Positions 16,205 to 25,490 of a stretch of 64,000 nucleotides of DNA are shown one piece after another (position 1 is the stretch's first letter; the number at the start of each line of letters is the position of its first letter). The DNA comes from Pseudomonas haemolytica (GTDB lineage: Bacteria > Pseudomonadota > Gammaproteobacteria > Pseudomonadales > Pseudomonadaceae). A model generated the notes under the pieces. It had not been told where the DNA came from. It did no database searches and was given only the letters and a program-made list of their open reading frames with translations. Position numbers and translations under genes: made by a program. The stretch is taken from NCBI RefSeq assembly GCF_009659625.1, contig NZ_VOIW01000009.1:62001-126000 (forward strand), written 5' to 3'.

Positions 16205-18912
16205 TGAACCGCCAGACCACTGCGTCCACCTGCTGTTATTGCGGGGTGGGTTGCGGCGTGCTGATCGAGCACGACGGTAAGCAGATCCTGGGGGTGCAAG
16301 GCGACCCCAATCACCCGGCCAACTTCGGCAAGTTGTGCAGCAAAGGCGCGAGCCTGCACCTGACCGGCGACTTGAGTGCCCGCGCCCTGTACCCGGAGTT
16401 GCGCCTGGGCAAAGACCTGGCACGTACCCGTACAGACTGGGACACAGCCCTGGAACACGCGGCCAATGTGTTCGCCGATACCATCGCCGAACATGGGCCA
16501 GACAGCGTGGCGTTCTATATCTCGGGGCAACTGCTGACCGAGGATTACTACAGCTTCAACAAGCTGGCCCGGGCGTTGGTGGGCACCAACAATATCGACA
16601 GCAACTCACGGCTGTGCATGTCGTCGGCGGTGGTCGGCTACAAGCGCAGCCTGGGCGCCGATGCGCCACCGTGCAGCTATGAAGACCTGGAAAACAGCGA
16701 CTGCGTGATGATCGTCGGCAGCAACATGGCCTACGCCCACCCGGTATTGTTCCGACGTCTGGAGCAGGCCAAGGCGCAACGCCCGCAGATGAAAGTGCTG
16801 GTGATTGATCCTCGGCGTACAGACACTTGCGATTTGGCTGACCTGCACCTGGCAATCTTGCCGGGGACGGATGTGGCGCTGTTCCATGGGATTTTGCATG
16901 TGCTGCTGTGGGAAGACTGGATCGACCGCGCGTTTATCCAGGCCCACACCGACGGCCTGGCCGAATTGAAGCGCCTGGTGCATGACTACACGCCGCAGAT
17001 GGTCACGCAGCTGTGCGGTATCAGCGTCGAACAGTTGCGCTTGTGCGCACAGTGGGTCGGCACGTCCAGTAGCTTTTTGTCGCTGTGGTGCATGGGGCTG
17101 AATCAATCCACCGCCGGCAGCGCCAAAAACAGCGCATTGATCAACCTGCACCTGGCCACGGGCACCATTGGCCGACCGGGGTGCGGGCCGTTTTCCCTGA
17201 CCGGCCAACCGAATGCCATGGGCGGGCGCGAGACCGGCAGCCTGTCCAATCTGCTACCGGGCCACCGCGACGCGGCCAACCCTGAACACCGCGCCGAAGT
17301 CGCCGCCTACTGGGGCGTGGATCAACTGCCCGCGCCCACCGGGCTTACCGCCATCGAACTGTTTGAACAGGTGCAGGCCGGCAAGATCAAGGCCCTGTGG
17401 ATCGCTTGCACTAACCCCGCCCAATCGTTGCCCGACCAGAATGCGGTGCGTGCGGCCTTGGCGGCGTGCCCGTTCGTGGTGCTGCAGGAGGCTTTTCGCA
17501 CTACCGAAACCGCTGCCTTTGCCGACCTGCTGCTGCCGGCCGCCAGTTGGGGTGAAAAGGACGGCACGGTGACCAATTCCGAGCGGCGTATTTCCCACGT
17601 ACGCCGCGCTATCAGCCCACCGGGAGAGGCACGGCCAGACTGGGCAATAACTGTAGATTTCGCACAGCGCCTGGAGTGTCGCTTGCGCCCGGGGCTGCCC
17701 AGCTTGTTCGCCTTTAAGCAACCGGCACAGCTGTTTGATGAGTTCAAGGGGCTAACCCAGGGTCGCGACCTGGATTTGTCGGGCATCAGCCATGCCCTGC
17801 TCGACCGACTCGGCCCACAGCAATGGCCGTTCCCCACGGGTGCGCAGACCGGAACGCCGCGCCTGTACACCGATGGCATATTCCCCACCGACAATGGCCG
17901 GGCGCGGTTTGTCACTGACCCTTATCGCGCCGCCAAGGAGCAGCGTGACGCACGCTTCCCCCTGACGCTGATCACCGGCCGTCTGCGCGACCAATGGCAT
18001 GGCATGAGCCGTACCGGCACGGCCGCGCAGTTGTTCGGCCATGTCAGTGAAGCGCTGTTGAGCCTGCATTCGGACGAACTACGCCGCCACCGCTTTAAAG
18101 AAGGTGACCTGGTCAGCCTGAAAAGCCGTCGCGGCAGTGTGATTGTCGCGGTCAGCAGCGATGACAGCGTACGCCCAGGCCAGGCATTCCTGCCGATGCA
18201 TTGGGGCGACCGCTTTCTCAAGGGCGGCGTCAATGTCCTCACCCAACCGGCGTTCGACCCGCTGTCCAAGCAGCCGGAACTCAAGCACAGCGGCGTCCGT
18301 CTGGAGGCCGTGCAACTACCGTGGCAGCTGTTTGCGCTGATCGAGGGCGATGTGCAGCAGCATTTCGAGGCGCTACGCCCTTTGTGTGAGGAATTTACCT
18401 ACGTCAGCCTGAGCCTGGCCGGACGTGTACGCCCCGCGTTGCTGGTGCGGGCGGCGCATACCGAGGCGCCCGACCTGCAGCTGTTGACCCGGATTGACCA
18501 ACTGCTGGGCCTCAATGACGGCCCGGTCATGGCCTACGACGACCCGCGCCGTTCAATCGGCAAGCGCGTCAAGATCGAGAATGGTCGCATCACCGCCCTG
18601 CGCCTGGCCGGCGAAACCCTCGCCCGCCACTGGCTGCAAAGCCTATGGCTGGAAGGTCGGGCCGACGAGCAACTGCGCCGCTGGTTGCTGGCGCCGTTAA
18701 GCGCGCCACCGGGCGGCGCCACGACGAGCAACAAGATTGTGTGCAACTGCAAGAACGTCAGCGAAAACGCCGTGTGCGCCGGTATTGGCCGTGGCCTGGA
18801 CCTGGACGGGCTCAAGCAGGAATTGGGCTGCGGCGCCCAATGCGGTTCCTGCGTACCGGAAATCAAGCGTCTTTTGGCCAGCAACTCGCAGCCGATCGCA
18901 ATCAGTGTGTAA
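16204..18912 (+). CDS. nasA: Assimilatory nitrate reductase catalytic subunit
   Basis: Cytoplasmic Mo-bisMGD enzyme of 902 residues that reduces nitrate to nitrite. The N-terminal CCYCGVGCGV followed by LCSKG binds a [4Fe-4S] cluster. Molybdopterin domains include NSRLCMSSAV, GRPGCGPFSLTGQPNAMGGRE and the C-terminal dinucleotide-binding barrel (LITGRLRDQWHGMSRTG). An extra C-terminal BFD-type [2Fe-2S] domain (VCNCKNVSENAVC and CGAQCGSC) is typical of enzymes fed by a separate reductase or ferredoxin. The gene is sometimes named nasC in Pseudomonas. Confidence 0.95.
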   Translation: MNRQTTASTCCYCGVGCGVLIEHDGKQILGVQGDPNHPANFGKLCSKGASLHLTGDLSARALYPELRLGKDLARTRTDWDTALEHAANVFADTIAEHGPDSVAFYISGQLLTEDYYSFNKLARALVGTNNIDSNSRLCMSSAVVGYKRSLGADAPPCSYEDLENSDCVMIVGSNMAYAHPVLFRRLEQAKAQRPQMKVLVIDPRRTDTCDLADLHLAILPGTDVALFHGILHVLLWEDWIDRAFIQAHTDGLAELKRLVHDYTPQMVTQLCGISVEQLRLCAQWVGTSSSFLSLWCMGLNQSTAGSAKNSALINLHLATGTIGRPGCGPFSLTGQPNAMGGRETGSLSNLLPGHRDAANPEHRAEVAAYWGVDQLPAPTGLTAIELFEQVQAGKIKALWIACTNPAQSLPDQNAVRAALAACPFVVLQEAFRTTETAAFADLLLPAASWGEKDGTVTNSERRISHVRRAISPPGEARPDWAITVDFAQRLECRLRPGLPSLFAFKQPAQLFDEFKGLTQGRDLDLSGISHALLDRLGPQQWPFPTGAQTGTPRLYTDGIFPTDNGRARFVTDPYRAAKEQRDARFPLTLITGRLRDQWHGMSRTGTAAQLFGHVSEALLSLHSDELRRHRFKEGDLVSLKSRRGSVIVAVSSDDSVRPGQAFLPMHWGDRFLKGGVNVLTQPAFDPLSKQPELKHSGVRLEAVQLPWQLFALIEGDVQQHFEALRPLCEEFTYVSLSLAGRVRPALLVRAAHTEAPDLQLLTRIDQLLGLNDGPVMAYDDPRRSIGKRVKIENGRITALRLAGETLARHWLQSLWLEGRADEQLRRWLLAPLSAPPGGATTSNKIVCNCKNVSENAVCAGIGRGLDLDGLKQELGCGAQCGSCVPEIKRLLASNSQPIAISV

Positions 18913-18922
18913 GGGGAACAAC

Positions 18923-19666
18923 ATGAGCGCAAAAGTGTGGCTGGTAGGCGCCGGGCCCGGTGATCCGGAGTTGCTGACCCTCAAGGCGGTCAGAGCCCTG
19001 CATGAGGCGGATGTAGTGCTGATTGATGACTTGGTCAACCCGGCAGTGCTGGAACACTGCGCCGGTGCGCGGGTGGTTACCGTTGGCAAGCGTGGTGGCT
19101 GCCGCTCCACGCCTCAGGATTTTATCCATCGCCTGATGCTGCGTTACGCACGCCAGGGTAAATGCGTGGTGCGTCTCAAGGGCGGCGACCCGTGCATCTT
19201 TGGCCGCGGTGGCGAAGAGGCGCTGTGGCTGCGTGAGCGCAGCGTTGAGGTTGAATTGGTCAACGGCATCACGGCTGGGCTGGCGGGTGCAACCCACTGC
19301 GCTATTCCTCTGACTTTACGCGGCGTAAGCCGTGGGGTGACGCTGATCACCGCCCATACCCAGGACGATAGCCAACTGAACTGGCGTGCACTGGCCGAAG
19401 GTGGGACCACCTTGGTGGTGTACATGGGGGTGGCGAAGCTGGAAGAGATTCGTCAACAATTGCTGGAAGGTGGCATGGCCGCAAATATGCCAGTGGCAAT
19501 GATCGAAAACGCATCACTGCCCCAGCAGCGCGAATGCCGCAGCGATCTGGCACGGATGCATGAGGATGCGCAGGCATTCGCGCTCAAGAGCCCGGCGATC
19601 CTGGTGATTGGCAGTGTTGCCGCCACCGCACAGGCCGCTTGCTCAGCGGTGGCGGCAATCGCCTGA
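18923..19666 (+). CDS. cobA: Uroporphyrinogen-III C-methyltransferase
   Basis: SAM-dependent enzyme of 247 residues making precorrin-2, the precursor of siroheme. This explains its place after the siroheme-dependent nirB. Motifs: VGAGPGDPELLTLKA at the N-terminus, VRLKGGDPCIFGRGGEE in the middle and the THCAIPLTLRGVSRGV segment. It is the stand-alone SUMT rather than the CysG fusion. The start MSAKVWL at 18923 lies 10 bases after nasA with GGGG before it. It ends the operon at a bidirectional terminator. Confidence 0.93.
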   Translation: MSAKVWLVGAGPGDPELLTLKAVRALHEADVVLIDDLVNPAVLEHCAGARVVTVGKRGGCRSTPQDFIHRLMLRYARQGKCVVRLKGGDPCIFGRGGEEALWLRERSVEVELVNGITAGLAGATHCAIPLTLRGVSRGVTLITAHTQDDSQLNWRALAEGGTTLVVYMGVAKLEEIRQQLLEGGMAANMPVAMIENASLPQQRECRSDLARMHEDAQAFALKSPAILVIGSVAATAQAACSAVAAIA

Positions 19667-19687
19667 GGCAAATGACAGGCGAAAAAA

Positions 19688-19712
19688 AACCCGGCCTAAG
19701 CCGGGTTTTTTT
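19688..19712. terminator. Bidirectional terminator between cobA and oprF
   Basis: AACCCGGC / GCCGGGTT stem with a four-base loop, flanked by a run of A on the left and seven T on the right. It can end both the plus-strand nitrate operon and minus-strand oprF. Confidence 0.93.
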
Positions 19713-19727
19713 GTAAAGCCAGGCTAA

Positions 19728-20708
19728 TTACTTAGCTTGAGCTTCAACAGCTGCTTCTACGCGACGGTTAACAGCGCGGCCAGCTTCAGTTGCGTTGTCA
19801 GCAACTGGGCGGGACTCACCGTAACCAACGGAAGTGATGCGGCTAGGAGCTACGCCATCTTTAACCAGGACTTGCTTAACAGCGTCAGCACGACGCTGGG
19901 ACAGCTTCTGGTTGTAGGCGTCTGGACCGATGGAGTCAGTGTGACCAGCAACTTCTACGTTGGTGTCTGGGTACTGAGCCATGAAGTCGGCCAGGTTTTT
20001 CACGTCGCCGTAGCTGTTAGGCTTAACAACCGACTTGTCGAAGTCGAACTTAACGTCCAGCTCAACACGAACAACCTGAGCAACCGGAGCTTCTGGCTCT
20101 GGAACTGGCTCTGGAGCTGGTGCTGGGGTAGGAGCTGGAGCAGCTGCGCCAGCGTTACCGCCGAAGTTTACGCCCAGGCCAACCAGTGCGGAGTAGTCCC
20201 ACTTGCCGTTGTCCAGACCGTAGTCAGCTTCAACACCAGCACGAGCGTACAGGTTGTTGGTGAAGTAGTACTTCACACCGGTACCGATGGTAGCGAAAGT
20301 GGTCTGGTCGCGACCGCTGTGACCGTCAACTTTTACGTTGGTACGGCTCTGGTGGCCGAAACCGCCTTCAACGTATGGACGCAGGCTATCAACGCCAGCC
20401 TGACCGAAGTGGTACTGGGCAACGAGGCTGCCGGTATCACCTTTGATCTTCTGGTTGCCAGTACCGTCGTTCGAACGGGTGTGGTTGGTCTTGTCGTACG
20501 ACAGATTCAACGACAGATCGTCGGTCAGGAAGTAACCAATGCGAGCGCCTGGGTTGAAGCCGTCTTCGATGTGCTTAACGCTATCGTTGTACTGCTTCTT
20601 GTAGAACAGCTCGCCTTCAACTGCGCCTTGGCCTTGTGCCAGAACGCCGAAAGAAGTAGCGGCAATAAGAGAACCAATGGCCAAGCCCAAGGTGTTTTTC
20701 AGTTTCAT
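19728..20708 (-). CDS. oprF: Major outer-membrane porin OprF
   Basis: General porin and structural protein of 326 residues linking outer membrane and peptidoglycan. A signal peptide ending near VLA-QGQ precedes an N-terminal eight-strand barrel. A Pro/Ala/Glu-rich hinge (APAPTPAPAPEPVPEPEAP) leads to a C-terminal OmpA-like peptidoglycan-binding domain (VKFDFDKSVVKP, VEVAGHTDS, NQKLSQRRADAV). No cysteine is visible, unlike P. aeruginosa OprF. Codon choice is unusually uniform, as in highly expressed genes. The gene follows sigX, whose product is known to drive part of oprF transcription. Confidence 0.97.
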   Translation of the reverse strand: MKLKNTLGLAIGSLIAATSFGVLAQGQGAVEGELFYKKQYNDSVKHIEDGFNPGARIGYFLTDDLSLNLSYDKTNHTRSNDGTGNQKIKGDTGSLVAQYHFGQAGVDSLRPYVEGGFGHQSRTNVKVDGHSGRDQTTFATIGTGVKYYFTNNLYARAGVEADYGLDNGKWDYSALVGLGVNFGGNAGAAAPAPTPAPAPEPVPEPEAPVAQVVRVELDVKFDFDKSVVKPNSYGDVKNLADFMAQYPDTNVEVAGHTDSIGPDAYNQKLSQRRADAVKQVLVKDGVAPSRITSVGYGESRPVADNATEAGRAVNRRVEAAVEAQAK

Positions 20709-20815
20709 CCGTTAAATCCCCATCTGGTGATTGTAAAGCAGTCCCACAAACCGGGGGACAACTCGGCGACAAGTCTAACAGAACTTGCCTACACGTAAGA
20801 GATATTTGCTACGCA

Positions 20816-21406
20816 CTAAGTTTCAGTCTCGTCCGCAAATTTCTCACGTAATTTATCAAGAGCACGTTTGTAACGCATTTTTGTAGCACTCAAGCCCATA
20901 TGCATGATGTCAGCGATTTCCTGAAATTCCAGCTCTGCGACAAAGCGAAGCACCAGAATTTCACGGTCAATCGGGTTCACATGCACCAACCAGCGATCAA
21001 GTCCGCCCTTCTCCTCGGGTGCCGGCGCCTTCTCTTCAGACGCCTCCTCAAGGGGGTCCAGACTCAAAGCGTCCATCAAGCGACGCTTTCGCCGTTCCTT
21101 CCGATACTGCGTGATGCACTCGTTGTACGTGATGCTATACAGCCATGTCTTGAACTTCGATTTGCCCTCGAAGTTCTTCAGGCCATATAGCACCTTGAGC
21201 ATCACTTCCTGACAGACATCGTCCGCATCTCTATCGTTCCCCAAATACCTTGAACAAACGTTGAACAGAGTGCGTTGATACCTGCGCATCAATTCTTCGT
21301 ACGCGCGTGTTACGTGAAACAGCTCCGTGTGCGCGCGCGCGACCAACTCCTCATCAGAGAGCTCACGGGGGTCATAGCGCGTGGACAGCGTTTGGGCTTT
21401 ATTCAA
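20816..21406 (-). CDS. sigX: ECF sigma factor SigX
   Basis: A 196-residue extracytoplasmic-function sigma factor. Region 2 (RYQRTLFNVCSRYLGNDRDADDVCQEVMLKVL, FKTWLYSITYNECI) and region 4 (DREILVLRFVAELEFQEIADIMHMGLSATKMRYKRAL) are joined by an acidic linker. It is nearly identical to P. aeruginosa SigX, which responds to envelope and osmotic stress and controls oprF and fatty-acid genes. No anti-sigma gene lies next to it. The only start that fits the family is a TTG at 21406, with no clear ribosome-binding site. Confidence 0.95.
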   Translation of the reverse strand: MNKAQTLSTRYDPRELSDEELVARAHTELFHVTRAYEELMRRYQRTLFNVCSRYLGNDRDADDVCQEVMLKVLYGLKNFEGKSKFKTWLYSITYNECITQYRKERRKRRLMDALSLDPLEEASEEKAPAPEEKGGLDRWLVHVNPIDREILVLRFVAELEFQEIADIMHMGLSATKMRYKRALDKLREKFADETET

Positions 21407-21493
21407 AACAAGTCGTGCCGACAGTCAGGTCAATGTCCGTTGCAACCCGGTCACCCGGGTTCGCGGCGGCGTACATTAGCAGGGTTTGCCGGA

Positions 21494-22318
21494 TTAGCGG
21501 CTACTGACCTGCTGTTCAAGGAGAATCCGGTTGGACAGCGAAACCAGTTCCCCGTCATCGGTCAGCACTGTCGTCTTGACTGTGCCGATCTCCTCGATTT
21601 GCCCTTCGACCTCGCCCACACGCACCTGTTGCCCAACTTGATATAGCTCACGCACATAGATTCCCGCAAGAATCTGGCCGGCAATTTCCCGGCTTCCCAA
21701 GCCCATGGCCAGCGCAACGGCCAGACCAACGGTAATCAAAACAATCACAATCACATGGTTGAGCAGGTCAGTCTTGACCTCCAACTGGCTGATCGCGACG
21801 GAAATACTGATGATGATCACCAGCCCCTGGGCGATTCGCCCCAGGCCTGCCGCATAGTCCAGCCCCACGCCTTCGGCGGCCCCGCGCACCAGCCCGTTGG
21901 CCAGTTGCGCCAGTAAAACCCCCACCAGAAGCACCAGCGCGCCACCGAAAACTTTCGGTAAATACAGCGCCAGCATGTCGAGCGTAGCTGAAACTCGCTC
22001 AAGTCCAAGGGATTGAGCCGCAGAAACCAGAAAAATAAGTAGAACGAACCAGTAGACGATCTTGCCGATCAGGGTAGAAATCGGCACTTGCAGCCCGGCC
22101 CGACCCAATAGCTTGGTGAGGCCGGTGCCGGCCATCAGGCGATCCAGCCCCAGTTTTGCGAGCAATTTGGACAGCAGAGTGTCGAGCAGCTTGGCCACGA
22201 CAAAACCCAGCAATACCAGGACCAGTGCACCAAACAGGTTGGGAATGAAATTCGCCACCTTGGTCCACAATGCGGTCATCGCGGTGACCAGGCTCTGGGT
22301 CCAGAGATCAAGTTCCAT
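21494..22318 (-). CDS. cmpX: CmpX mechanosensitive-channel-like membrane protein
   Basis: Inner-membrane protein of 274 residues with several hydrophobic helices (FGALVLVLLGFVVAKLL, IVYWFVLLIFLVSAAQSLG, FGGALVLLVGVLLAQLANG, IVIVLITVGLAVALAMGLG). An MscS-like beta domain (VRVGEVEGQIEEIGTVKTTVLTDDGELVSLSN) ends the protein. In P. aeruginosa it is linked to SigX activity and surface-stress sensing. The ATG at 22318 lies two bases after the crfX stop with AAGG inside crfX, so translation is coupled. Confidence 0.9.
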   Translation of the reverse strand: MELDLWTQSLVTAMTALWTKVANFIPNLFGALVLVLLGFVVAKLLDTLLSKLLAKLGLDRLMAGTGLTKLLGRAGLQVPISTLIGKIVYWFVLLIFLVSAAQSLGLERVSATLDMLALYLPKVFGGALVLLVGVLLAQLANGLVRGAAEGVGLDYAAGLGRIAQGLVIIISISVAISQLEVKTDLLNHVIVIVLITVGLAVALAMGLGSREIAGQILAGIYVRELYQVGQQVRVGEVEGQIEEIGTVKTTVLTDDGELVSLSNRILLEQQVSSR

Positions 22319-22320
22319 AT

Positions 22321-22566
22321 TCAATCAGCCTTATCAGCAGTGCGAGCAAGAGGTTTACGACGGGAAACCGGTGAGACATGGGCCGAACCGTTGTTCAGGG
22401 CCATCATCAATGCCGGCAGCCAACGCCCGAGCAGACCGAACAGGTCACCCGCCCCAACCTGACGGTTGGCGGTTTTCAGTACGCGGCCCAGGCAAGCATC
22501 GTCATCACGGTTGGATGGCGAGGCATTGAGCATGTCACGCAAAGACTGTTCGAACGGATCGTGCAT
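22321..22566 (-). CDS. crfX: CrfX small protein
   Basis: An 81-residue hydrophilic protein with no recognisable catalytic motif, beginning MHDPFEQSLRDMLNASPSNRDDDACLGRVL. Size and position between cmaX and cmpX match CrfX of P. aeruginosa, an uncharacterised member of the SigX locus. The ATG at 22566 has GAGAGG upstream. Function is unknown. Confidence 0.85.
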   Translation of the reverse strand: MHDPFEQSLRDMLNASPSNRDDDACLGRVLKTANRQVGAGDLFGLLGRWLPALMMALNNGSAHVSPVSRRKPLARTADKAD

Positions 22567-22652
22567 AGAGACCTCTCGCAAGTGTTTTAAAAGACGAGGG
22601 TAAAATTCATGGGGTCACATCGGCCCCTTCCTACGTTCAGGTCATATTCAGG

Positions 22653-23648
22653 TCAAACCCAGCGCAATCGTCGAAATAACCACCATTGTCCCAGTGCCAC
22701 CGATACCATCAACAGGCACGCAATCATGAATCCATAAGGGCTGGCGGAAAACGGAATGCCCCCCACATTTATACCGAGCAAACCGGTAAGAAAACTCATC
22801 GGCAGGAAGATCCCCGTGATGATCCCGAAGCGGTACATGGTGCGATTCATACGCACGCTCAAGCGCCGGTCTTCGGCCTCAAGCACAAGCCCCACGCGCT
22901 CTCGCGCCAATTCCAGCTCTTCCAGGTAACGGGTCAGGCTGTTGTGCAGTTCATTCCAATAGTCGGCATCGTCGTCGCAAAACCATGCCAATTTTATTCG
23001 CGTCAGTTGGGCAAAAATATCCCGCTGCGGGGCAAGAAAACGCTTGAGGCCGGCTGCCCTTCGACGAATCTGCAAAACGCTGCCGTGCTCTGGGGTATAC
23101 CGTTCGTCGGCATCGAGTTTTTCTTCCTCGGAATCGACGATTTCAGACAGGTTCGTCACCAGGTCCTGCACTTTATTGGTCAGGAACTGAGCCATATAAA
23201 GGATGAGTTCAGACGCAGTCTTGGGACCTTTACCGTCTGCCAGTTGCACCAGCAGCTCATCAGTAGCGCGCAAAGGACGCAAACGCAGGGAGATCACACG
23301 GTTGGCGGCAGCGAAGATACGTACCGAAACCATGTCTTCCGGCTCTGCGCCCGGGTTGAGATTGATCCCGCGCAAAAACAACAGTAATTCGGCGTCCGGC
23401 AGCGGTAACAGCCGCGGGCGGGTGTTCTCTTCCAGCAGCAGGTCACAGGCAAACTCGCTCAGGCCGCTGGATTTGCGCAGCCAGGTCTGCGTTTGGGGGT
23501 GGCTGCGATCCCAATGCAGCCAGAGGCTTTCCTGGGGCTGCAAATGCAAATCGTCGAGCTCAGTCCGGGCAATCGAACGCGCACCGCCTTTACCGTCCAG
23601 CACCAGGGCATGCACCAGCCCCCATTGCGCGTTCTCTTCCTCGAACAT
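22653..23648 (-). CDS. cmaX: CmaX, CorA/ZntB-family membrane protein
   Basis: A 331-residue CorA-superfamily protein: a large cytoplasmic N-terminal region with long helices (about 140-265) and two C-terminal membrane helices. The conserved GMN of CorA reads GIN here (LLGINVGGIP), closer to ZntB-like members, so the transported ion is uncertain. The ATG at 23648 has AGGGG five bases upstream; a GTG six bases earlier is a poorer choice. It is first in the cmaX-crfX-cmpX-sigX-oprF series. Confidence 0.88.
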   Translation of the reverse strand: MFEEENAQWGLVHALVLDGKGGARSIARTELDDLHLQPQESLWLHWDRSHPQTQTWLRKSSGLSEFACDLLLEENTRPRLLPLPDAELLLFLRGINLNPGAEPEDMVSVRIFAAANRVISLRLRPLRATDELLVQLADGKGPKTASELILYMAQFLTNKVQDLVTNLSEIVDSEEEKLDADERYTPEHGSVLQIRRRAAGLKRFLAPQRDIFAQLTRIKLAWFCDDDADYWNELHNSLTRYLEELELARERVGLVLEAEDRRLSVRMNRTMYRFGIITGIFLPMSFLTGLLGINVGGIPFSASPYGFMIACLLMVSVALGQWWLFRRLRWV

Positions 23649-23673
23649 CCTCACCCCTATCGGCTATTGCGGT

Positions 23674-24165
23674 TTATTCAGGCATTTTCAGTGGGCTGGG
23701 TGACACGATCACGCCGTTGTTATCGGCGTAAATGTACTCACCCGGGCGGAATGTCACGCCGGCGAATGTCACCACGACGTTCAGGTCGCCGAGGCCGCGC
23801 TTATCGGTTTTCATCGGATGAGAAGCCAGGGCCTGCACGCCCAAGTCGGTCTGGGCGATAACGTCGACATCACGGACGCAACCGTAGATCACCAGCCCTT
23901 CCCAGCCGTTTTTCGCGGCCTTCTCGGCGATCATGTCGCCCAGCAAGGCGCGGCGCAGGGAACCGCCACCGTCGACCACCATGACTTTGCCGGCGCCAGG
24001 CTTATCAGCCAGCTCCTTGACCAGGGAGTTATCTTCGAAGCATTTGATGGTGACGATCTCGCCGCCAAAGGAGTCTCGACCACCGAAGTTGCTGAACATC
24101 GGCTCCACTACCTGCACCAGCTCCGGGTAGGCGTCACACAGGTCGGGGGTCACGTAATGGTTCAT
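23674..24165 (-). CDS. rraA: Regulator of ribonuclease E activity A / aldolase-like RraA
   Basis: A 163-residue RraA-family protein (MNHYVTPDLCDAYPELVQVVEP, GKVMVVDGGGSLRRALLGDMIAEKA, VIYGCVRDVDVI). Members either bind RNase E and dampen mRNA decay or act as 4-hydroxy-4-methyl-2-oxoglutarate/oxaloacetate aldolases. The GD..A and CVRD residues shared with the aldolases are present, so sequence alone does not separate the roles. AGGAG seven bases upstream supports the ATG at 24165 over the longer frame. It is followed by cmaX after 25 bp. Confidence 0.92.
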   Translation of the reverse strand: MNHYVTPDLCDAYPELVQVVEPMFSNFGGRDSFGGEIVTIKCFEDNSLVKELADKPGAGKVMVVDGGGSLRRALLGDMIAEKAAKNGWEGLVIYGCVRDVDVIAQTDLGVQALASHPMKTDKRGLGDLNVVVTFAGVTFRPGEYIYADNNGVIVSPSPLKMPE

Positions 24166-24394
24166 CGAGAAACTCCTGTCGTCAAAGAAGGGGTCGAACA
24201 TCCACGGTGTACAGCAGAAAAACGCGCCATGACAGGCATTCTTTAGGTGCCCGTCGTTTAGCGGCGGCCATGATCAGACCCACACCAGCGCAACGCAATA
24301 GACGTTGCGCGACTGAATATGACCAGAAGCGCCCGGCGCGTCATATCTTAGCCGCAACCACTCGAGAGTGAAACGCCCTTGGCAGAGCGTTTCG

Positions 24395-25384
24395 TCAAAC
24401 CGTTGCAGCTATTTCGGGGTGCGTGCCCACCAAAGGTGTCAGCGGGTCTTTCAACCAACGCTCCACCAATGGCCACACTTCAGTCTGCGCGGTTTTGCTG
24501 ACCAGCATCTGCACATGCCCGAAATCCTCGGTAAAACCGTGTTTGCGCCCCAGACACAGGTACTGGCGATGCTCGCTGCCAACTTGCTCGAAGAGCTGGC
24601 GGCATGCCCAGTCCGGGTCTTGCCGGTCGCCGGCAGCGCTGACCGCCAGCAGCGGCACGTCGACTTCCGCCAAGCCTTTCCACCAGTCACGCTCGGCATC
24701 GCCAAAACGGCCAAACAGGCCGTTCCAACGCATCGCTTCGATCATCACACCCGCCGGCTCATCCTCGGGGCCGCGCTTGAACCTTGGGCCGGACACCTGG
24801 GCAAGGCGCTTGAGGATAAATCGACCGCCCCACTCCACCGGTGGAATTTTCAACGGCCAATGGGTGCGACTGACCTGGCAGCCGAACAGCGCCACCGAAG
24901 CTACCATTGGCGCCCCCAGATGCTGCCCGCCCAGGGCCGCAGCCAAGGTAGTGGCGCCGAGGGAATGCCCGACCCAATGGGGTTTTTGCCCACTTTGCTC
25001 ACGTACAAATGCGCCAATGGCCGGCAAATCGTAGCGCGCGTAATCGGCGACACGGTTTCTGGCGTAGTCGTGGTTGCGTTTGGACAGGCCATGACCGCGC
25101 ATTTCCGGGATCCAAACATCAAAGCCCCGGCGCGCCAGGTAAGCGCCCAGACCGATGCCCTTGGGCGAGTACCAGAAGCGCCGATTGGAAAAACTACCGT
25201 GCAACAAAATAATCGGCGTGCCCCGGTTTTCCGGGACATCAGCCAGGCCCAAACGGGTAACCGCCAGCTCGACGGTGCCGTCGGGACTGTTGCCGGGTTT
25301 GAGCCGGTACACATCTTCACTCAGGTCGCCACGACGCTCAGCGCTGATCAACGCGACGGGAAATAGATTGCTGCTGCTTTGCAT
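24395..25384 (-). CDS. Alpha/beta-fold hydrolase
   Basis: A 329-residue hydrolase with an oxyanion strand (IILLHGSFSNRRFW), a nucleophile elbow GHSLG with Ser near 145, and a C-terminal HGFTEDFGH segment carrying the probable catalytic His. There is no clear signal peptide, so it is probably cytoplasmic. Distinct features are a Trp-rich cap (FWYSPKG, DWWKGL) and the MRGHGLS loop. It lies between rraA and ppsA on the same strand. The substrate is unknown; an esterase or lipase-like role is a guess. The ATG at 25384 is preferred to the TTG upstream. Confidence 0.82.
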   Translation of the reverse strand: MQSSSNLFPVALISAERRGDLSEDVYRLKPGNSPDGTVELAVTRLGLADVPENRGTPIILLHGSFSNRRFWYSPKGIGLGAYLARRGFDVWIPEMRGHGLSKRNHDYARNRVADYARYDLPAIGAFVREQSGQKPHWVGHSLGATTLAAALGGQHLGAPMVASVALFGCQVSRTHWPLKIPPVEWGGRFILKRLAQVSGPRFKRGPEDEPAGVMIEAMRWNGLFGRFGDAERDWWKGLAEVDVPLLAVSAAGDRQDPDWACRQLFEQVGSEHRQYLCLGRKHGFTEDFGHVQMLVSKTAQTEVWPLVERWLKDPLTPLVGTHPEIAATV

Positions 25385-25490
25385 AATGCTCTTGCACAAA
25401 AAAGGGCGGCGTCCGCAAGGAGTTCCGCCCTGTACAGATAAGAATGCCGGTCACCCTAGACGAGTGACCGGCACTTTTGACATCGCGGCC

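Noticed and set aside
19737..20798. A 353-codon open frame opposite oprF
   Set aside because: Results from the biased codon use of oprF; Val/Asn/Thr-rich with no family features.
20709..20815. SigX-dependent promoter boxes upstream of oprF
   Set aside because: The region must contain them, but no -35/-10 pair could be fixed with confidence by eye.
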